Assembly: GCF_022174665.1 (NCBI RefSeq)
Contig: NZ_CP076562.1
Location: 2,310,525 to 2,374,524, forward strand
Direction: 5' to 3'
Origin: Eubacterium sp. MSJ-33
Lineage (GTDB): Bacteria > Bacillota > Clostridia > Lachnospirales > Lachnospiraceae
Length of the DNA stretch: 64,000 bases
Part shown: positions 49,048 through 57,329 of the stretch, piece after piece
Layout: each line of letters begins with the position of its first letter
Position numbering within the stretch: position 1 is the stretch's first letter
Program-made: the position numbers and the translations under genes
Notes under the pieces: model-generated
Told to the model about the DNA's origin: nothing
Databases searched by the model: none
The model's input: only the letters and a program-made list of their open reading frames with translations

Positions 49048-49076
49048 TTGTGTATTTGTCAAGTATGCGTTATACT
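49048..49076 (+). promoter_or_regulatory. Promoter of a short leader transcript
   Basis: TTGTGT, a 17-base spacer and TATACT (49071-49076). It lies ~145 bases before the next start codon, with a terminator in between. Confidence 0.6.
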
Positions 49077-49135
49077 GACAACAGCTTCGAAAAAACGGAG
49101 CACTCTCTTGAATATATAAAAGAATGATAAAAGAT

Positions 49136-49185
49136 GGCAGATTTGTAGATGAATTAGACAGCACTACAAGTCTGCCTATTTTTAT
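49136..49185 (+). terminator. Terminator within the leader (attenuator or end of a small RNA)
   Basis: A 13-bp stem with one G-T pair (GGCAGATTTGTAG at 49136-49148 with CTACAAGTCTGCC at 49164-49176) is followed by TATTTTTATC. It would end a transcript of about 100 nucleotides from the promoter at 49048. Confidence 0.65.
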
Positions 49186-49219
49186 CAAAAAAATATTGTT
49201 TTTATTCAAGGAGGTATGT

Positions 49220-49618
49220 ATGATGAATACAACTACAATTTATAACAAGTTCACAGGAAATCAGAACGCGTTTAACTACGCAGTTTACATGATGATTGGC
49301 AGCTACTTCCGGGAGATGGAAGCAATCTCGGAGTGCTACATTCAGAAGCTGTATCTCTACTATGTGGAGAACAAGAAGGACCGTCAGTATGACTTCGAAG
49401 ATCTTGCAATCGATTTCGCGGAGCGGGTGCTTCGGGCGGAACTCCCGGCAGAGATCTGGCAGGAGCGGGTAACGGTTTCTTTCTTTGTGAAGGGCGACAA
49501 GAACTATGTGGTCTTTCAGGGAGCACGCTACACACTGGTGGTAGAAAATAACTACCGCGGTGGACGTACGAAGCTTTCGTACAAGGTAGAGGAGTATGTG
49601 CCCGCTATCGAAAGATAG
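49220..49618 (+). CDS. Hypothetical protein downstream of an attenuator-like leader
   Basis: A 132-aa protein of unknown function. AAGGAGG lies five bases before ATG 49220 (a second ATG follows directly). The sequence is rich in Tyr, Glu and Arg with an alpha-then-beta pattern (MMIGSYFREMEAISECYIQK; VSFFVKGDKNYVVFQGARYT). No known motif is seen. Codon use is GC-richer than its neighbours. The stop codon is inside a perfect hairpin (49601-49622, GAAA loop). Confidence 0.6.
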   Translation: MMNTTTIYNKFTGNQNAFNYAVYMMIGSYFREMEAISECYIQKLYLYYVENKKDRQYDFEDLAIDFAERVLRAELPAEIWQERVTVSFFVKGDKNYVVFQGARYTLVVENNYRGGRTKLSYKVEEYVPAIER

Positions 49619-49622
49619 CGGG
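49601..49622 (+). promoter_or_regulatory. Perfect hairpin spanning the stop codon
   Basis: CCCGCTATC, loop GAAA, GATAGCGGG. No T run follows, so it is more likely an RNA-stabilising or processing hairpin between this gene and the kinase gene than a terminator. Confidence 0.55.
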
Positions 49623-49649
49623 TGACATAAGGATAAAAGGGATGGAAGG

Positions 49650-50600
49650 ATGTATCAGGTAATAGTAAATCCAACTTCCTCTTCTGGTAAGGGAATGGAA
49701 GCGTGGAATAGGATAAAAGAGATATTAGACCGGAGACATGTGACATATGAAGTGCATGTGTTGCGGGAACCGGGTGAAGCAACGGATATTGCCCGGAAAC
49801 TTACGGCATATTGTGGGGATGCGCAGCGGGATACCGATACCGTGAAATTACTCGTAATCGGGGGGGATGGCACGTTAAATGAAGTTTTAAACGGTATTTA
49901 GGATTTTGAACGCACGACGTTATCTTGTATTCAGGCAGGTTCGGGAAATGATTTTGCCCGAAATATGCATCTTGAAAAAGATGTGGAACGGGCAATTATG
50001 TATTTGCTTACAAATCCAGAGGAACTTGACCTGGATTATGGGGAAGTGACAACGAATCGGGGTGATAACAGCGAGAGTCAGACAACTCGATTTTTGATCA
50101 GCTCAGGTGTCGGATATGATGCGAATATCTGTGAAGAGGTCAGCCGGAGCCATTTGAAGCAGGTGTTAAATAAGATACATCTGGGGAAATTAGTGTATGT
50201 TATGATTGGTGTAAAACAGATATTTGCGAAGAAAACAGTACGTGCAAAATTGTATCTGGATGATGCCCCGATGATTAAGCTTCCGGATCTGTTTTTTGTC
50301 GTGGGAATGAATCATATGTATGAAGGTGGCGGAATTCCTTTTTGCCCTAAAGCTGATCCGACAGATGGCATGTTGGACGTCTGTTTGGTCAAAGGTATGT
50401 CTAAAATAAAACTTCTTCTGGCAGTCGTACTTGTTTATTTTAAGAAGCATTTGCTCTTTAAAGATATTACGAATCACAGATGCAAGAGGATGCGGCTGGT
50501 GACGGAGACACCACAGTGGATACATATGGATGGCGAAACTCCATATCAGGTAAGTGAGATTATCTGGGAAAGTAAGGGAAAATTACGATTTGTGAGATAA
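49650..50600 (+). pseudogene. Diacylglycerol kinase-family protein with an in-frame TAG
   Basis: A 316-codon frame for a DagK/YegS-like lipid kinase. The N-terminal half ends at GGDGTLNEVLNGI followed by TAG at 49899-49901, and the same frame continues with DFERTTLSCIQAGSGNDFAR, the next conserved block (GSGNDFAR). The C-terminal half carries the lid and PFCPKADPTDGMLDVC-type motifs to the end. A CAG-to-TAG change would explain it. GGATGGAAGG precedes ATG 49650. If not suppressed, no functional kinase is made. Confidence 0.85.
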
Positions 50601-50679
50601 TATTAAGAGTATTGGAATGAGACGCGATATTACATAGTGAAAAATACAGATACATAAGCAGAAAAGGAGGCGTTGTACA

Positions 50680-50970
50680 ATGAAACCAAAATCTCCGCAG
50701 AGCATACAATTATATAACATTATGCTTCGCCTTGGATATCCGGAGGAATTTGCGGATATTGTGACGAAGAATCTGAATACGGATTTTACGGCTACACGGA
50801 TGATGGGATATCTGTATCGGTATTCAAATCCAAGGCTGGAAGATGTTGCAGATGAGATGCTGGCAATTCTGGATGACCGGAACCGAATCATGGAGAAGAA
50901 AGAACTGGAAGAAATCAATAAGAAGTGGAATGAATTTCTTCATACGGGAATACCGGATGAGGACGAATAA
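50680..50970 (+). CDS. Small conserved hypothetical protein
   Basis: A 96-aa helical acidic protein (IQLYNIMLRLGYPEEFADIV at residues ~9-28) with AAAGGAGG nine bases before the ATG. It looks like a short Lachnospiraceae family without assigned function. It is followed by the tautomerase 15 bases later. Confidence 0.65.
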   Translation: MKPKSPQSIQLYNIMLRLGYPEEFADIVTKNLNTDFTATRMMGYLYRYSNPRLEDVADEMLAILDDRNRIMEKKELEEINKKWNEFLHTGIPDEDE

Positions 50971-50985
50971 GAGGAGGACAAACAT

Positions 50986-51330
50986 ATGCCATTTATCAAT
51001 TCAAAAATCAGTGTAGCGTTAAGTGAGACGCAGGAGCAGGAAATCAAGTCAAGATTGGGACAGGCGATTACAGCCATCCCGGGAAAGTCGGAAAGCTGGC
51101 TTATGGTTGGTTTTGAGCCGGAGTATAAGCTTTACTTCCGGGGATCAAAGGATCAGCCGATGGCGATGGTGGAGGTAAGTGTGTACGGAAGCGAGAATCC
51201 GTCTGCGTTTTCCAAGTTGACGGGCGAAATCTGCAAGATATTTGAGGATGTGCTTGGAATTGCACCGGATCATGTATATGTGAAGTATCAGGCAGTTGCA
51301 AACTGGGGCTGGAACGGTGGCAATTTCTAA
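50986..51330 (+). CDS. Phenylpyruvate tautomerase MIF-related protein
   Basis: A 114-aa protein of the tautomerase superfamily. The catalytic Pro is the first residue after Met (MPFINSKISV), and the trimer-forming pattern continues with ESWLMVGFEPEYKLYFRGS and the NWGWNGGNF end typical of MIF homologues. AAGAGGAGG precedes it. It is likely co-transcribed with the preceding small gene. Confidence 0.85.
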   Translation: MPFINSKISVALSETQEQEIKSRLGQAITAIPGKSESWLMVGFEPEYKLYFRGSKDQPMAMVEVSVYGSENPSAFSKLTGEICKIFEDVLGIAPDHVYVKYQAVANWGWNGGNF

Positions 51331-51344
51331 TTATAAAAGAACGA

Positions 51345-51395
51345 ATAAGGACGCTTTTTGTTAAATATAGAAACGAAAACGTCCTTATATTTTTA
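51345..51395 (+). terminator. Likely terminator after the tautomerase gene
   Basis: ATAAGGACG (51345-51353) pairs with CGTCCTTAT (51380-51388), followed by ATTTTTATTT. The 26-base loop is long. Confidence 0.55.
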
Positions 51396-51485
51396 TTTGG
51401 AAGATTCTGTATAATGTCTGTTGCATATCCTTGGAAGATGATATAAGTTAGGGAAAATATCAGTAAAAGAGGAGTGTGACTGCTT

Positions 51486-51917
51486 ATGCAGATAAAAACT
51501 GCAACAATTGAAGATTATGATATTGCATTTTCTTATTTTGAGAAGCTTTGGACTGCGAATACCTATGATTATGATACGATGAAAGAGGTATATCGAGCCG
51601 TGCTTGCAGACAAGGACAGCTTTGTGTATTTTGCACTGGATGAAGCGGGTAATTATCATGGGTTGTGTCATGGAAAGTATTTCGAGACATTCTGGATGGA
51701 GGGGAGTACCTGTTATGTATCAAGTCTGATTACCAATGAAAACGATCATGGAAAAGGGTATGGAACCTTTCTGTTAGACTATGTGAAGGAACAGTCGAAG
51801 GAGCAGGACTGCAAAGCGATAATCTTAGATTCCGGACTGCCGCGTGCACAGGCGCATGGCTTTTATGAGCATTACGGATTTGAAAAAAGCTGTTATGGAT
51901 TTGAACTGCTTTTGTAA
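51486..51917 (+). CDS. GNAT family N-acetyltransferase
   Basis: A 143-aa acetyltransferase. The acetyl-CoA loop is NDHGKGYGTFLLDYV near residue 80, and AHGFYEHYGFEKSCYGFEL closes the fold. GAGGAG lies 10-15 bases before the ATG. It stands alone; the substrate is unknown. Confidence 0.85.
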   Translation: MQIKTATIEDYDIAFSYFEKLWTANTYDYDTMKEVYRAVLADKDSFVYFALDEAGNYHGLCHGKYFETFWMEGSTCYVSSLITNENDHGKGYGTFLLDYVKEQSKEQDCKAIILDSGLPRAQAHGFYEHYGFEKSCYGFELLL

Positions 51918-51996
51918 AGATAAAGTATAATCATGGAAGTATCGGTCAATAATACCATTGCGATAAAAATATGATGAAATCAAAGGAGTTAAAGCA

Positions 51997-52455
51997 ATGG
52001 AATTAAAAGAGAAAGAACGTACCCTGATTCAGGATCTGCAGACGCAGGAGCAAAGCTGTGTGGAAAAGTATGCAAAATACGCAGTGCAGGCGAAAGACCC
52101 AGAGTTAAAAAGCCTGTTTGAGACGATTCAGAAGGAAGAGCAGAAGCATTACGATACGCTGCAGCAGGTGTTAGATGGTACGGTGCCGGCATGCGATTGC
52201 AACGACACGCAGGGCAAAGATTATGAGCCGAAGGTGACGTATGGAACATTGGATAATTCTGAGGATAAGAAGCATGATGCTTTTCTTGCGACGGATTGTA
52301 TCGGAACAGAGAAACTGGTGTCCGGCGAGTACAATACCGATGTGTTTGCATTTGCGAATACAGCACTTCGAAAGCTGCTGGCTGATATACAGATTGAGGA
52401 GCAGAACCATGCAGAAATGATCTACAAATACAAAACTGCAAATGGTATGGCGTAA
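51997..52455 (+). CDS. Ferritin-like / spore coat CotF-like protein
   Basis: A 152-aa four-helix protein. Helical repeats with paired acidic and His positions (LIQDLQTQEQSCVEKYAKYA; IQKEEQKHYDTL; IQIEEQNHAEMIYKY) fit the ferritin-like fold of the CotF/COG5577 group. The middle holds a short CDCN loop. In spore formers such proteins join the inner spore coat. AAAGGAG precedes the ATG and a good terminator follows. Confidence 0.75.
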   Translation: MELKEKERTLIQDLQTQEQSCVEKYAKYAVQAKDPELKSLFETIQKEEQKHYDTLQQVLDGTVPACDCNDTQGKDYEPKVTYGTLDNSEDKKHDAFLATDCIGTEKLVSGEYNTDVFAFANTALRKLLADIQIEEQNHAEMIYKYKTANGMA

Positions 52456-52480
52456 GCACAAAGCAATAGTATAAATGAAA

Positions 52481-52507
52481 AATAGAGCGAAAGCTCTATT
52501 TTTTTGC
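52481..52507 (+). terminator. Rho-independent terminator after the CotF-like gene
   Basis: AATAGAGC, loop GAAA, GCTCTATT, followed by TTTTT. Confidence 0.88.
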
Positions 52508-52606
52508 AAATAAACAGATTTTGGAAAGATTTTATTCTGCTTTGAATTATATAATTTCATTAAACAAACATAAACGATTGCATACAAGTCGGAAAAGAGG
52601 TTGCGT

Positions 52607-54391
52607 ATGGAGTGGAAAGATAGAATCTATGAGAATTATCCGGTTGTGAAAAAGGGAAGTATGGCAATCCCTTCTGCAATGGGTAGCGTATATGCGATGC
52701 ATATGTTATATATGGCAAATTCCAGGCAGTTTATTGTAAAGGGGATGAAGAATGGATGGAGAAAGCTTCCGTATCTGCAGGAGGTAACATCAGGTTTGCA
52801 GTGTACAGCGGAACCATTTTCGCGCATGATGGTTCTGGTGTCGGACAATGCAAGAATGGCAGAGAAAGTGGCAGCTCTTATGACATATATGTGTGGAATC
52901 CAAGCAGAACAGGAAGAAATGCAGGAGTTTGGATTGGATTACGATGATTTTGGAATGGAGGATGTTGGGAACTCTGCGCTTGATGGGATGGATGGTGGCA
53001 CAAAGAATTTGTCGTATGCGTGTACTTATGTGAATTTTTTGAAAGAGCAGGACGACGAACGAAATATCAATCTTCTGGGGCGCTTGCAGACCATGACGTC
53101 TTCGGCAATTTTGTTTACGGGAATTACGGAGTGCGATAGATTCGAAAGCTCATTGGATGTCATTACGGCTTGCACGTGTGAACGAAAGTTTATTCATATA
53201 CGGAAGGAGCAGTGTACGGAAGCGTGGTTTTTGAAATTACAACAGCGGTTTCAGCCAAAGGTTATCGTGATTCCGGAAGTGTCGGAGGAATATTACAGCG
53301 AGCTTGTAACAGAGATGCTTCAAGTATCGGGATGCAAGTTAGCAAATGATCTCTCACCGGAAAAAATAGTGAAGCGTGTAAAACAACGGACGGTTCTGGA
53401 TGAAGAAACTTTGGGGTGGATACTTCATCAGGCAGCAGAGAGAGCAAAAAAAATAATATATACAAGTGTAAATGCATTGGGAGGAGAACTACAACTTGGA
53501 AAAGAACATTTTACAGAGCTTGGACCGTGGGGCGAAGATGCATTTGCAAGATTGCAGAAGATGACGGGCTTGTTGGAGGTGAAACAGGTGGCGGAGGAAT
53601 ATCGTGCACTTGCTGGGGAACTTGTGCGTAATAAGAATCTGAAAGACATGCATCTGAATTTGATTTTTAGTGGAAGGGCAGGAACCGGAAAGACAACAAT
53701 AGCGCAGTTATTTGCTGAAATTCTTGCGGAAAGTGGAATTGGGAATGCAACATGCGTAGTGTGTACGAGAGAGGATCTGATTGGGAAATATGTTGGACAT
53801 ACTGCACCGAGAGTTGCAAAAAAATTTGAGGAAGCACGTGGAGGAGTCCTATTTGTAGATGAAGCTGGCTTTTTCCTGAATCGGGAATCTGGCGGATTTA
53901 TTGATGAAGCCATCAAAGAATTTGTACGATTTATGGAACTTTTTCCGGATGTAATTGTAATTTTTGCAATGTATGAAAACGAAATGGCGGAATTTTTGGA
54001 GTTGGATGCGGGCCTTTCATCCCGGATTGCGCAAGTGGTACATTTTGCTGATTACACAACGGATGAGTTGTGGAAGATTGCACAACAGATGTTAGCTGTA
54101 CAAGGCTATCAGATAGCGAAAACCTGTCAGAAATATTTCCAGGATTATATAGAAGAACGAAAAAAGTCTACGGATTTTGGAAATGCACGGGAGGTGAGAA
54201 AACTGATGGAAGCATGTGTGCGTATGGTGGGACTTCGGCATCTACGTGCAAAACGGGCAGAAGAGTTGGAAGATATGACAGTCCGATGTGCGGATATACA
54301 GGCGGCAGTAAAAAGACTGAGCGTAGAAAAGATAAATAAGAAATCACAGGTATTTGGTTTTACGATGCCGAAAGTGAAGAATTGTATTTAA
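52607..54391 (+). CDS. CbbX/SpoVK-type AAA+ ATPase with a large N-terminal domain (AAA-VWA operon gene 1)
   Basis: A 594-aa protein. Residues ~345-560 form a CbbX/SpoVK AAA+ domain: Walker A GRAGTGKTT at 356-364, pore-loop region LIGKYVGHTAPRVAKKFEEA, Walker B GGVLFVDEAG at 412-421, an Arg finger in LSSRI, and sensor DFGNAREVRKL. Residues ~1-300 have strand-helix alternation (SAILFTGITECD, KVIVIPEVSEEYY) like a second ATPase core without a P-loop. ATG 52607 follows AAAAGAGG; an upstream TTG is less likely. It opens a four-gene unit. CbbX-type ATPases remodel other proteins, so the target may be a partner in the operon. Confidence 0.82.
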   Translation: MEWKDRIYENYPVVKKGSMAIPSAMGSVYAMHMLYMANSRQFIVKGMKNGWRKLPYLQEVTSGLQCTAEPFSRMMVLVSDNARMAEKVAALMTYMCGIQAEQEEMQEFGLDYDDFGMEDVGNSALDGMDGGTKNLSYACTYVNFLKEQDDERNINLLGRLQTMTSSAILFTGITECDRFESSLDVITACTCERKFIHIRKEQCTEAWFLKLQQRFQPKVIVIPEVSEEYYSELVTEMLQVSGCKLANDLSPEKIVKRVKQRTVLDEETLGWILHQAAERAKKIIYTSVNALGGELQLGKEHFTELGPWGEDAFARLQKMTGLLEVKQVAEEYRALAGELVRNKNLKDMHLNLIFSGRAGTGKTTIAQLFAEILAESGIGNATCVVCTREDLIGKYVGHTAPRVAKKFEEARGGVLFVDEAGFFLNRESGGFIDEAIKEFVRFMELFPDVIVIFAMYENEMAEFLELDAGLSSRIAQVVHFADYTTDELWKIAQQMLAVQGYQIAKTCQKYFQDYIEERKKSTDFGNAREVRKLMEACVRMVGLRHLRAKRAEELEDMTVRCADIQAAVKRLSVEKINKKSQVFGFTMPKVKNCI

Positions 54392-54407
54392 GAAAGGATT
54401 GGTGAAT

Positions 54408-55916
54408 ATGGCAATCAGTGATGAATTACGAAGAGTAAAGACGAAGGAAACTACGGAAGCAATTGAGTGGACGACGCGCTATATCCAGCAGTATTGTGTG
54501 ATGAAGTGTGTAGTAGAGGATCTGAAGAAGCAGTCCTTTACGTTGGATAAGAATTGTGTTTCTGGGCAGTTTCAGACAAAAAACGGAGCGGAAGTACAGT
54601 ATTGCTTTGAGATGGGACTTGCTGCGGCGATGGCAGGGGACGCCGCATTTGTACAGAATTATTACACAGAACATCCGGAGATGTTTGATGTGGATAATGT
54701 ATTGATTAATAAGATTAACATAAAAAAGAAGAACGCATGTCAGGAATGGAACGGTTATTGTCTATATAACTGGGTGCTGTGGGGGAACTTAAAAAATCCG
54801 GGGCATCAGAAATTCGTGAAGCTTTTCAATACATATTTTTCACAGAATCCGGATGCGGATTGCGAGTTTTTAGAGGAACAGGTTATAAGGGGAATGGGGG
54901 ATATGGTTGCAGTTGAGCATATGTTGGAAGCAGTGGAACGGATGAAACAGGATTTTCCAGCTATTTATGCATTTTATGCGGATGCATCTAAGGGGGGAAA
55001 ACGTGCAGAGTCTCAGTTAATTATGCCGGTTATGGAATGGATGACAGCCTGGTATATACAAAAAAAGAAAAATATATTTATCTCTGCAGATAACATAAAA
55101 AGTATTATGTATTTTACATATGATTGGAGTCGGAATAAACGGGTCGTCGATCGGGAACAGGAAGCGTATCTGGAACAAGTATGGGATAGAAACTGCGATG
55201 TGGAACTGGCAGAACAATTTGCGCGACGAAAGGCTTATATTTCGGAGAAAGAGCAGACGGAACAAGCAGGAATAATGCGATTTTTAGAATGTCTGGATCA
55301 GGTTAAATCGGTTGCAAAACCAGACCATTATCTGTCGTTATTAAATCGGTTGTGGCGGTATTTGAATAAAGATAAACATTCGGTACAGAAAAATACGGAC
55401 AGGAATATAAAATTACGCGGACAGTATATCAAGATCATCCAGGATAGAATCCGGCAGTTATATGTAGAAGGGGAGGATGTATGTGGATATTATCTGAAAA
55501 ATGACATGAAGCTGCATGAAGATCTGTTGCAGGAATTTCTTTTCTATAAAAAGAATTTTAGTAAGAATGGTGAAATGATATTGGGAATCAGGGAATTAAG
55601 TAACTTGGGAATGCCATTGGAGGAGAATGACTATATAGCGTCTTTGGAACCTTATGAGAACAAACCACAGGATCAGGTTGTACAGATATGGAAAAACAGT
55701 AAGGTGCAGATTGAGAAACCGGAGAAACTGTATGTGTATCAGAAGAAGCTTGTTGGCTATTGCAATACAGAAAACCTTGTCAGGGCAGCGAAATGTGGGA
55801 TTTTTCCGAAAGAGATGCATGCGCGTTTGCTTGATTATGTAATTCGCAAAGAGATTTATCAATCGATATATCCGGTAATAATTTGGATTGCAGGAGGGGG
55901 ATTGGATGAAAGTTGA
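54408..55916 (+). CDS. Unknown 502-aa protein of the AAA-VWA operon (gene 2)
   Basis: I do not recognise this family. The protein is soluble, mostly helical and rich in Tyr, Gln, Lys and Glu, with repeated YxxxW-like stretches (GYCLYNWVLWGNLKNPGHQK) and a central charged region. No catalytic motif, zinc site or membrane segment is visible. AGAAAGG lies ten bases before ATG 54408, 16 bases after gene 1, and the stop overlaps the start of gene 3, so it is made together with both. It may be the scaffold or substrate-binding subunit. Confidence 0.65.
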   Translation: MAISDELRRVKTKETTEAIEWTTRYIQQYCVMKCVVEDLKKQSFTLDKNCVSGQFQTKNGAEVQYCFEMGLAAAMAGDAAFVQNYYTEHPEMFDVDNVLINKINIKKKNACQEWNGYCLYNWVLWGNLKNPGHQKFVKLFNTYFSQNPDADCEFLEEQVIRGMGDMVAVEHMLEAVERMKQDFPAIYAFYADASKGGKRAESQLIMPVMEWMTAWYIQKKKNIFISADNIKSIMYFTYDWSRNKRVVDREQEAYLEQVWDRNCDVELAEQFARRKAYISEKEQTEQAGIMRFLECLDQVKSVAKPDHYLSLLNRLWRYLNKDKHSVQKNTDRNIKLRGQYIKIIQDRIRQLYVEGEDVCGYYLKNDMKLHEDLLQEFLFYKKNFSKNGEMILGIRELSNLGMPLEENDYIASLEPYENKPQDQVVQIWKNSKVQIEKPEKLYVYQKKLVGYCNTENLVRAAKCGIFPKEMHARLLDYVIRKEIYQSIYPVIIWIAGGGLDES

Positions 55917-57312
55917 TTTGATACTTCAGGATAAAAAGGGAATTACCGAAGAGAAAAAGAAGTCGTCGGAGATACAGAATGCAGAGAAGATCTTGATGGT
56001 ATTGAAAAGAAGTCTGAAAGACCGGTATCCAGGAATCGGGCATGTTCTGCATTGTATGGAGTTTGTGCCGGTCAAAGAGGAAATACAATTTGAGACGGAT
56101 GGCGTACATATTTTTTATTCAGCCAAGGTTGTGTTGATGCTTTTCAGGCAAAGAAAACTGCGTGATATGGCATATCGGATTATGCATATTGTAGCACATG
56201 GGCTGTTGCGGCATTTTGAGATTGCAGAGAAGTATCGAAATGACATAATTATGCACACGCTTATGGATCAGGAAGTGCACTATCTGTTAGAACAGCTGTC
56301 TGTGCCAATAGACGCACAAGAAGAAAAACCGAAATTTGAATTTTTTGAGTCATTTTATCAGCAGGGGTGGCAGACTTTGTTTGGTAGATGGAAATGTACT
56401 AAAAAATCTTATGTAGCCAAACAGTCTCTTTTCAGAAAACGAAAAATGCTAAAAAGGGATGATCATCATATCTGGTCAAGGGAAAAACGTTATCACATGG
56501 CTTTCGATGCATCAAAACCAAATCAGCAGGATATACAACAATTTTGGAAAGGTCTGCGGGAACTGTCCTGTGGCATGCAGGATCAGAATATCAATCAACA
56601 AATATTGTCAGATAGTATAAGAACGGGAGGGAAACAAGAAAAACAGCACGGATCATTTGCGGGCGGACAAGCCGAAATATATCGTGCTGCAATAGCTTCA
56701 AAGATTAATTACAGCCAGTATCTAAAGCACTTTTTCCGTGCGGGAGTAAGAGAACAGGAAGATGTAGACAGTATAGATAAAGCACTGTATGCGTGGGGAA
56801 GCTCAGTTTATGAGGATATTGTGTTTATTGAGCCAGAAACGGATAAAAACGTATATCAGATGCATACAGTCATTCTGGCAATTGATACGAGTGGAAGCTG
56901 TGAAGGGAGTGTGATGTCACAGTTTCTGGCGGAAACAAGGCAGATATTAAAAAGTTTAAAAAATATCTCTTTTGAAAAATTGATCATATTGCAATGTGAT
57001 GCAGAGATCACACATGAAACGATTTACACAAAAGTATCGGAACTGCCGATAGATTGTGATTTTGAACAGGAAATATATGGATTTGGAGGAACTAGCTTTA
57101 TTCCTGTGTTTGAGTACACAGATCGCAGGGTGCAAGCTGGGGAGAAAGTAGATTGCTTAATTTATCTGACCGATGGATATGGGGATTATCCGAAGCAGGA
57201 ACCGAAAAAATATCAGACATTTTTTGTATTACAGCAGGATGATGAGGAGGCAGATGTATTTGGAAATAAACTCTCAATTCCTGATTGGATAACCACCTTG
57301 TATTTAGAATGA
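55906..57312 (+). CDS. VWA protein with degenerate metallopeptidase domain, DUF2201-like (gene 3)
   Basis: A 468-aa protein. The N-terminal ~170 residues resemble the putative metallopeptidase domain of DUF2201 proteins, but the expected HExxH reads HIVAH (residues 94-98), so the catalytic Glu is lost. The C-terminal ~150 residues are a VWA-like domain with a MIDAS site: DTSGS, the GGTSF Thr, and the acidic LTDGYGD. ATG 55906 follows AGGAGGGGG and overlaps the previous stop by 11 bases. In families with a MoxR partner, the ATPase acts on the VWA protein; the MoxR gene follows here. Confidence 0.82.
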   Translation: MKVDLILQDKKGITEEKKKSSEIQNAEKILMVLKRSLKDRYPGIGHVLHCMEFVPVKEEIQFETDGVHIFYSAKVVLMLFRQRKLRDMAYRIMHIVAHGLLRHFEIAEKYRNDIIMHTLMDQEVHYLLEQLSVPIDAQEEKPKFEFFESFYQQGWQTLFGRWKCTKKSYVAKQSLFRKRKMLKRDDHHIWSREKRYHMAFDASKPNQQDIQQFWKGLRELSCGMQDQNINQQILSDSIRTGGKQEKQHGSFAGGQAEIYRAAIASKINYSQYLKHFFRAGVREQEDVDSIDKALYAWGSSVYEDIVFIEPETDKNVYQMHTVILAIDTSGSCEGSVMSQFLAETRQILKSLKNISFEKLIILQCDAEITHETIYTKVSELPIDCDFEQEIYGFGGTSFIPVFEYTDRRVQAGEKVDCLIYLTDGYGDYPKQEPKKYQTFFVLQQDDEEADVFGNKLSIPDWITTLYLE

Positions 57313-57329
57313 AAGGAGTTGTATTCAGT

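Noticed and set aside
49899..49901. Selenocysteine, pyrrolysine or other recoding at the DagK TAG
   Set aside because: The position corresponds to an ordinary linker residue, no pyl genes or recoding stem were seen, and another gene in the window is broken by TAA.
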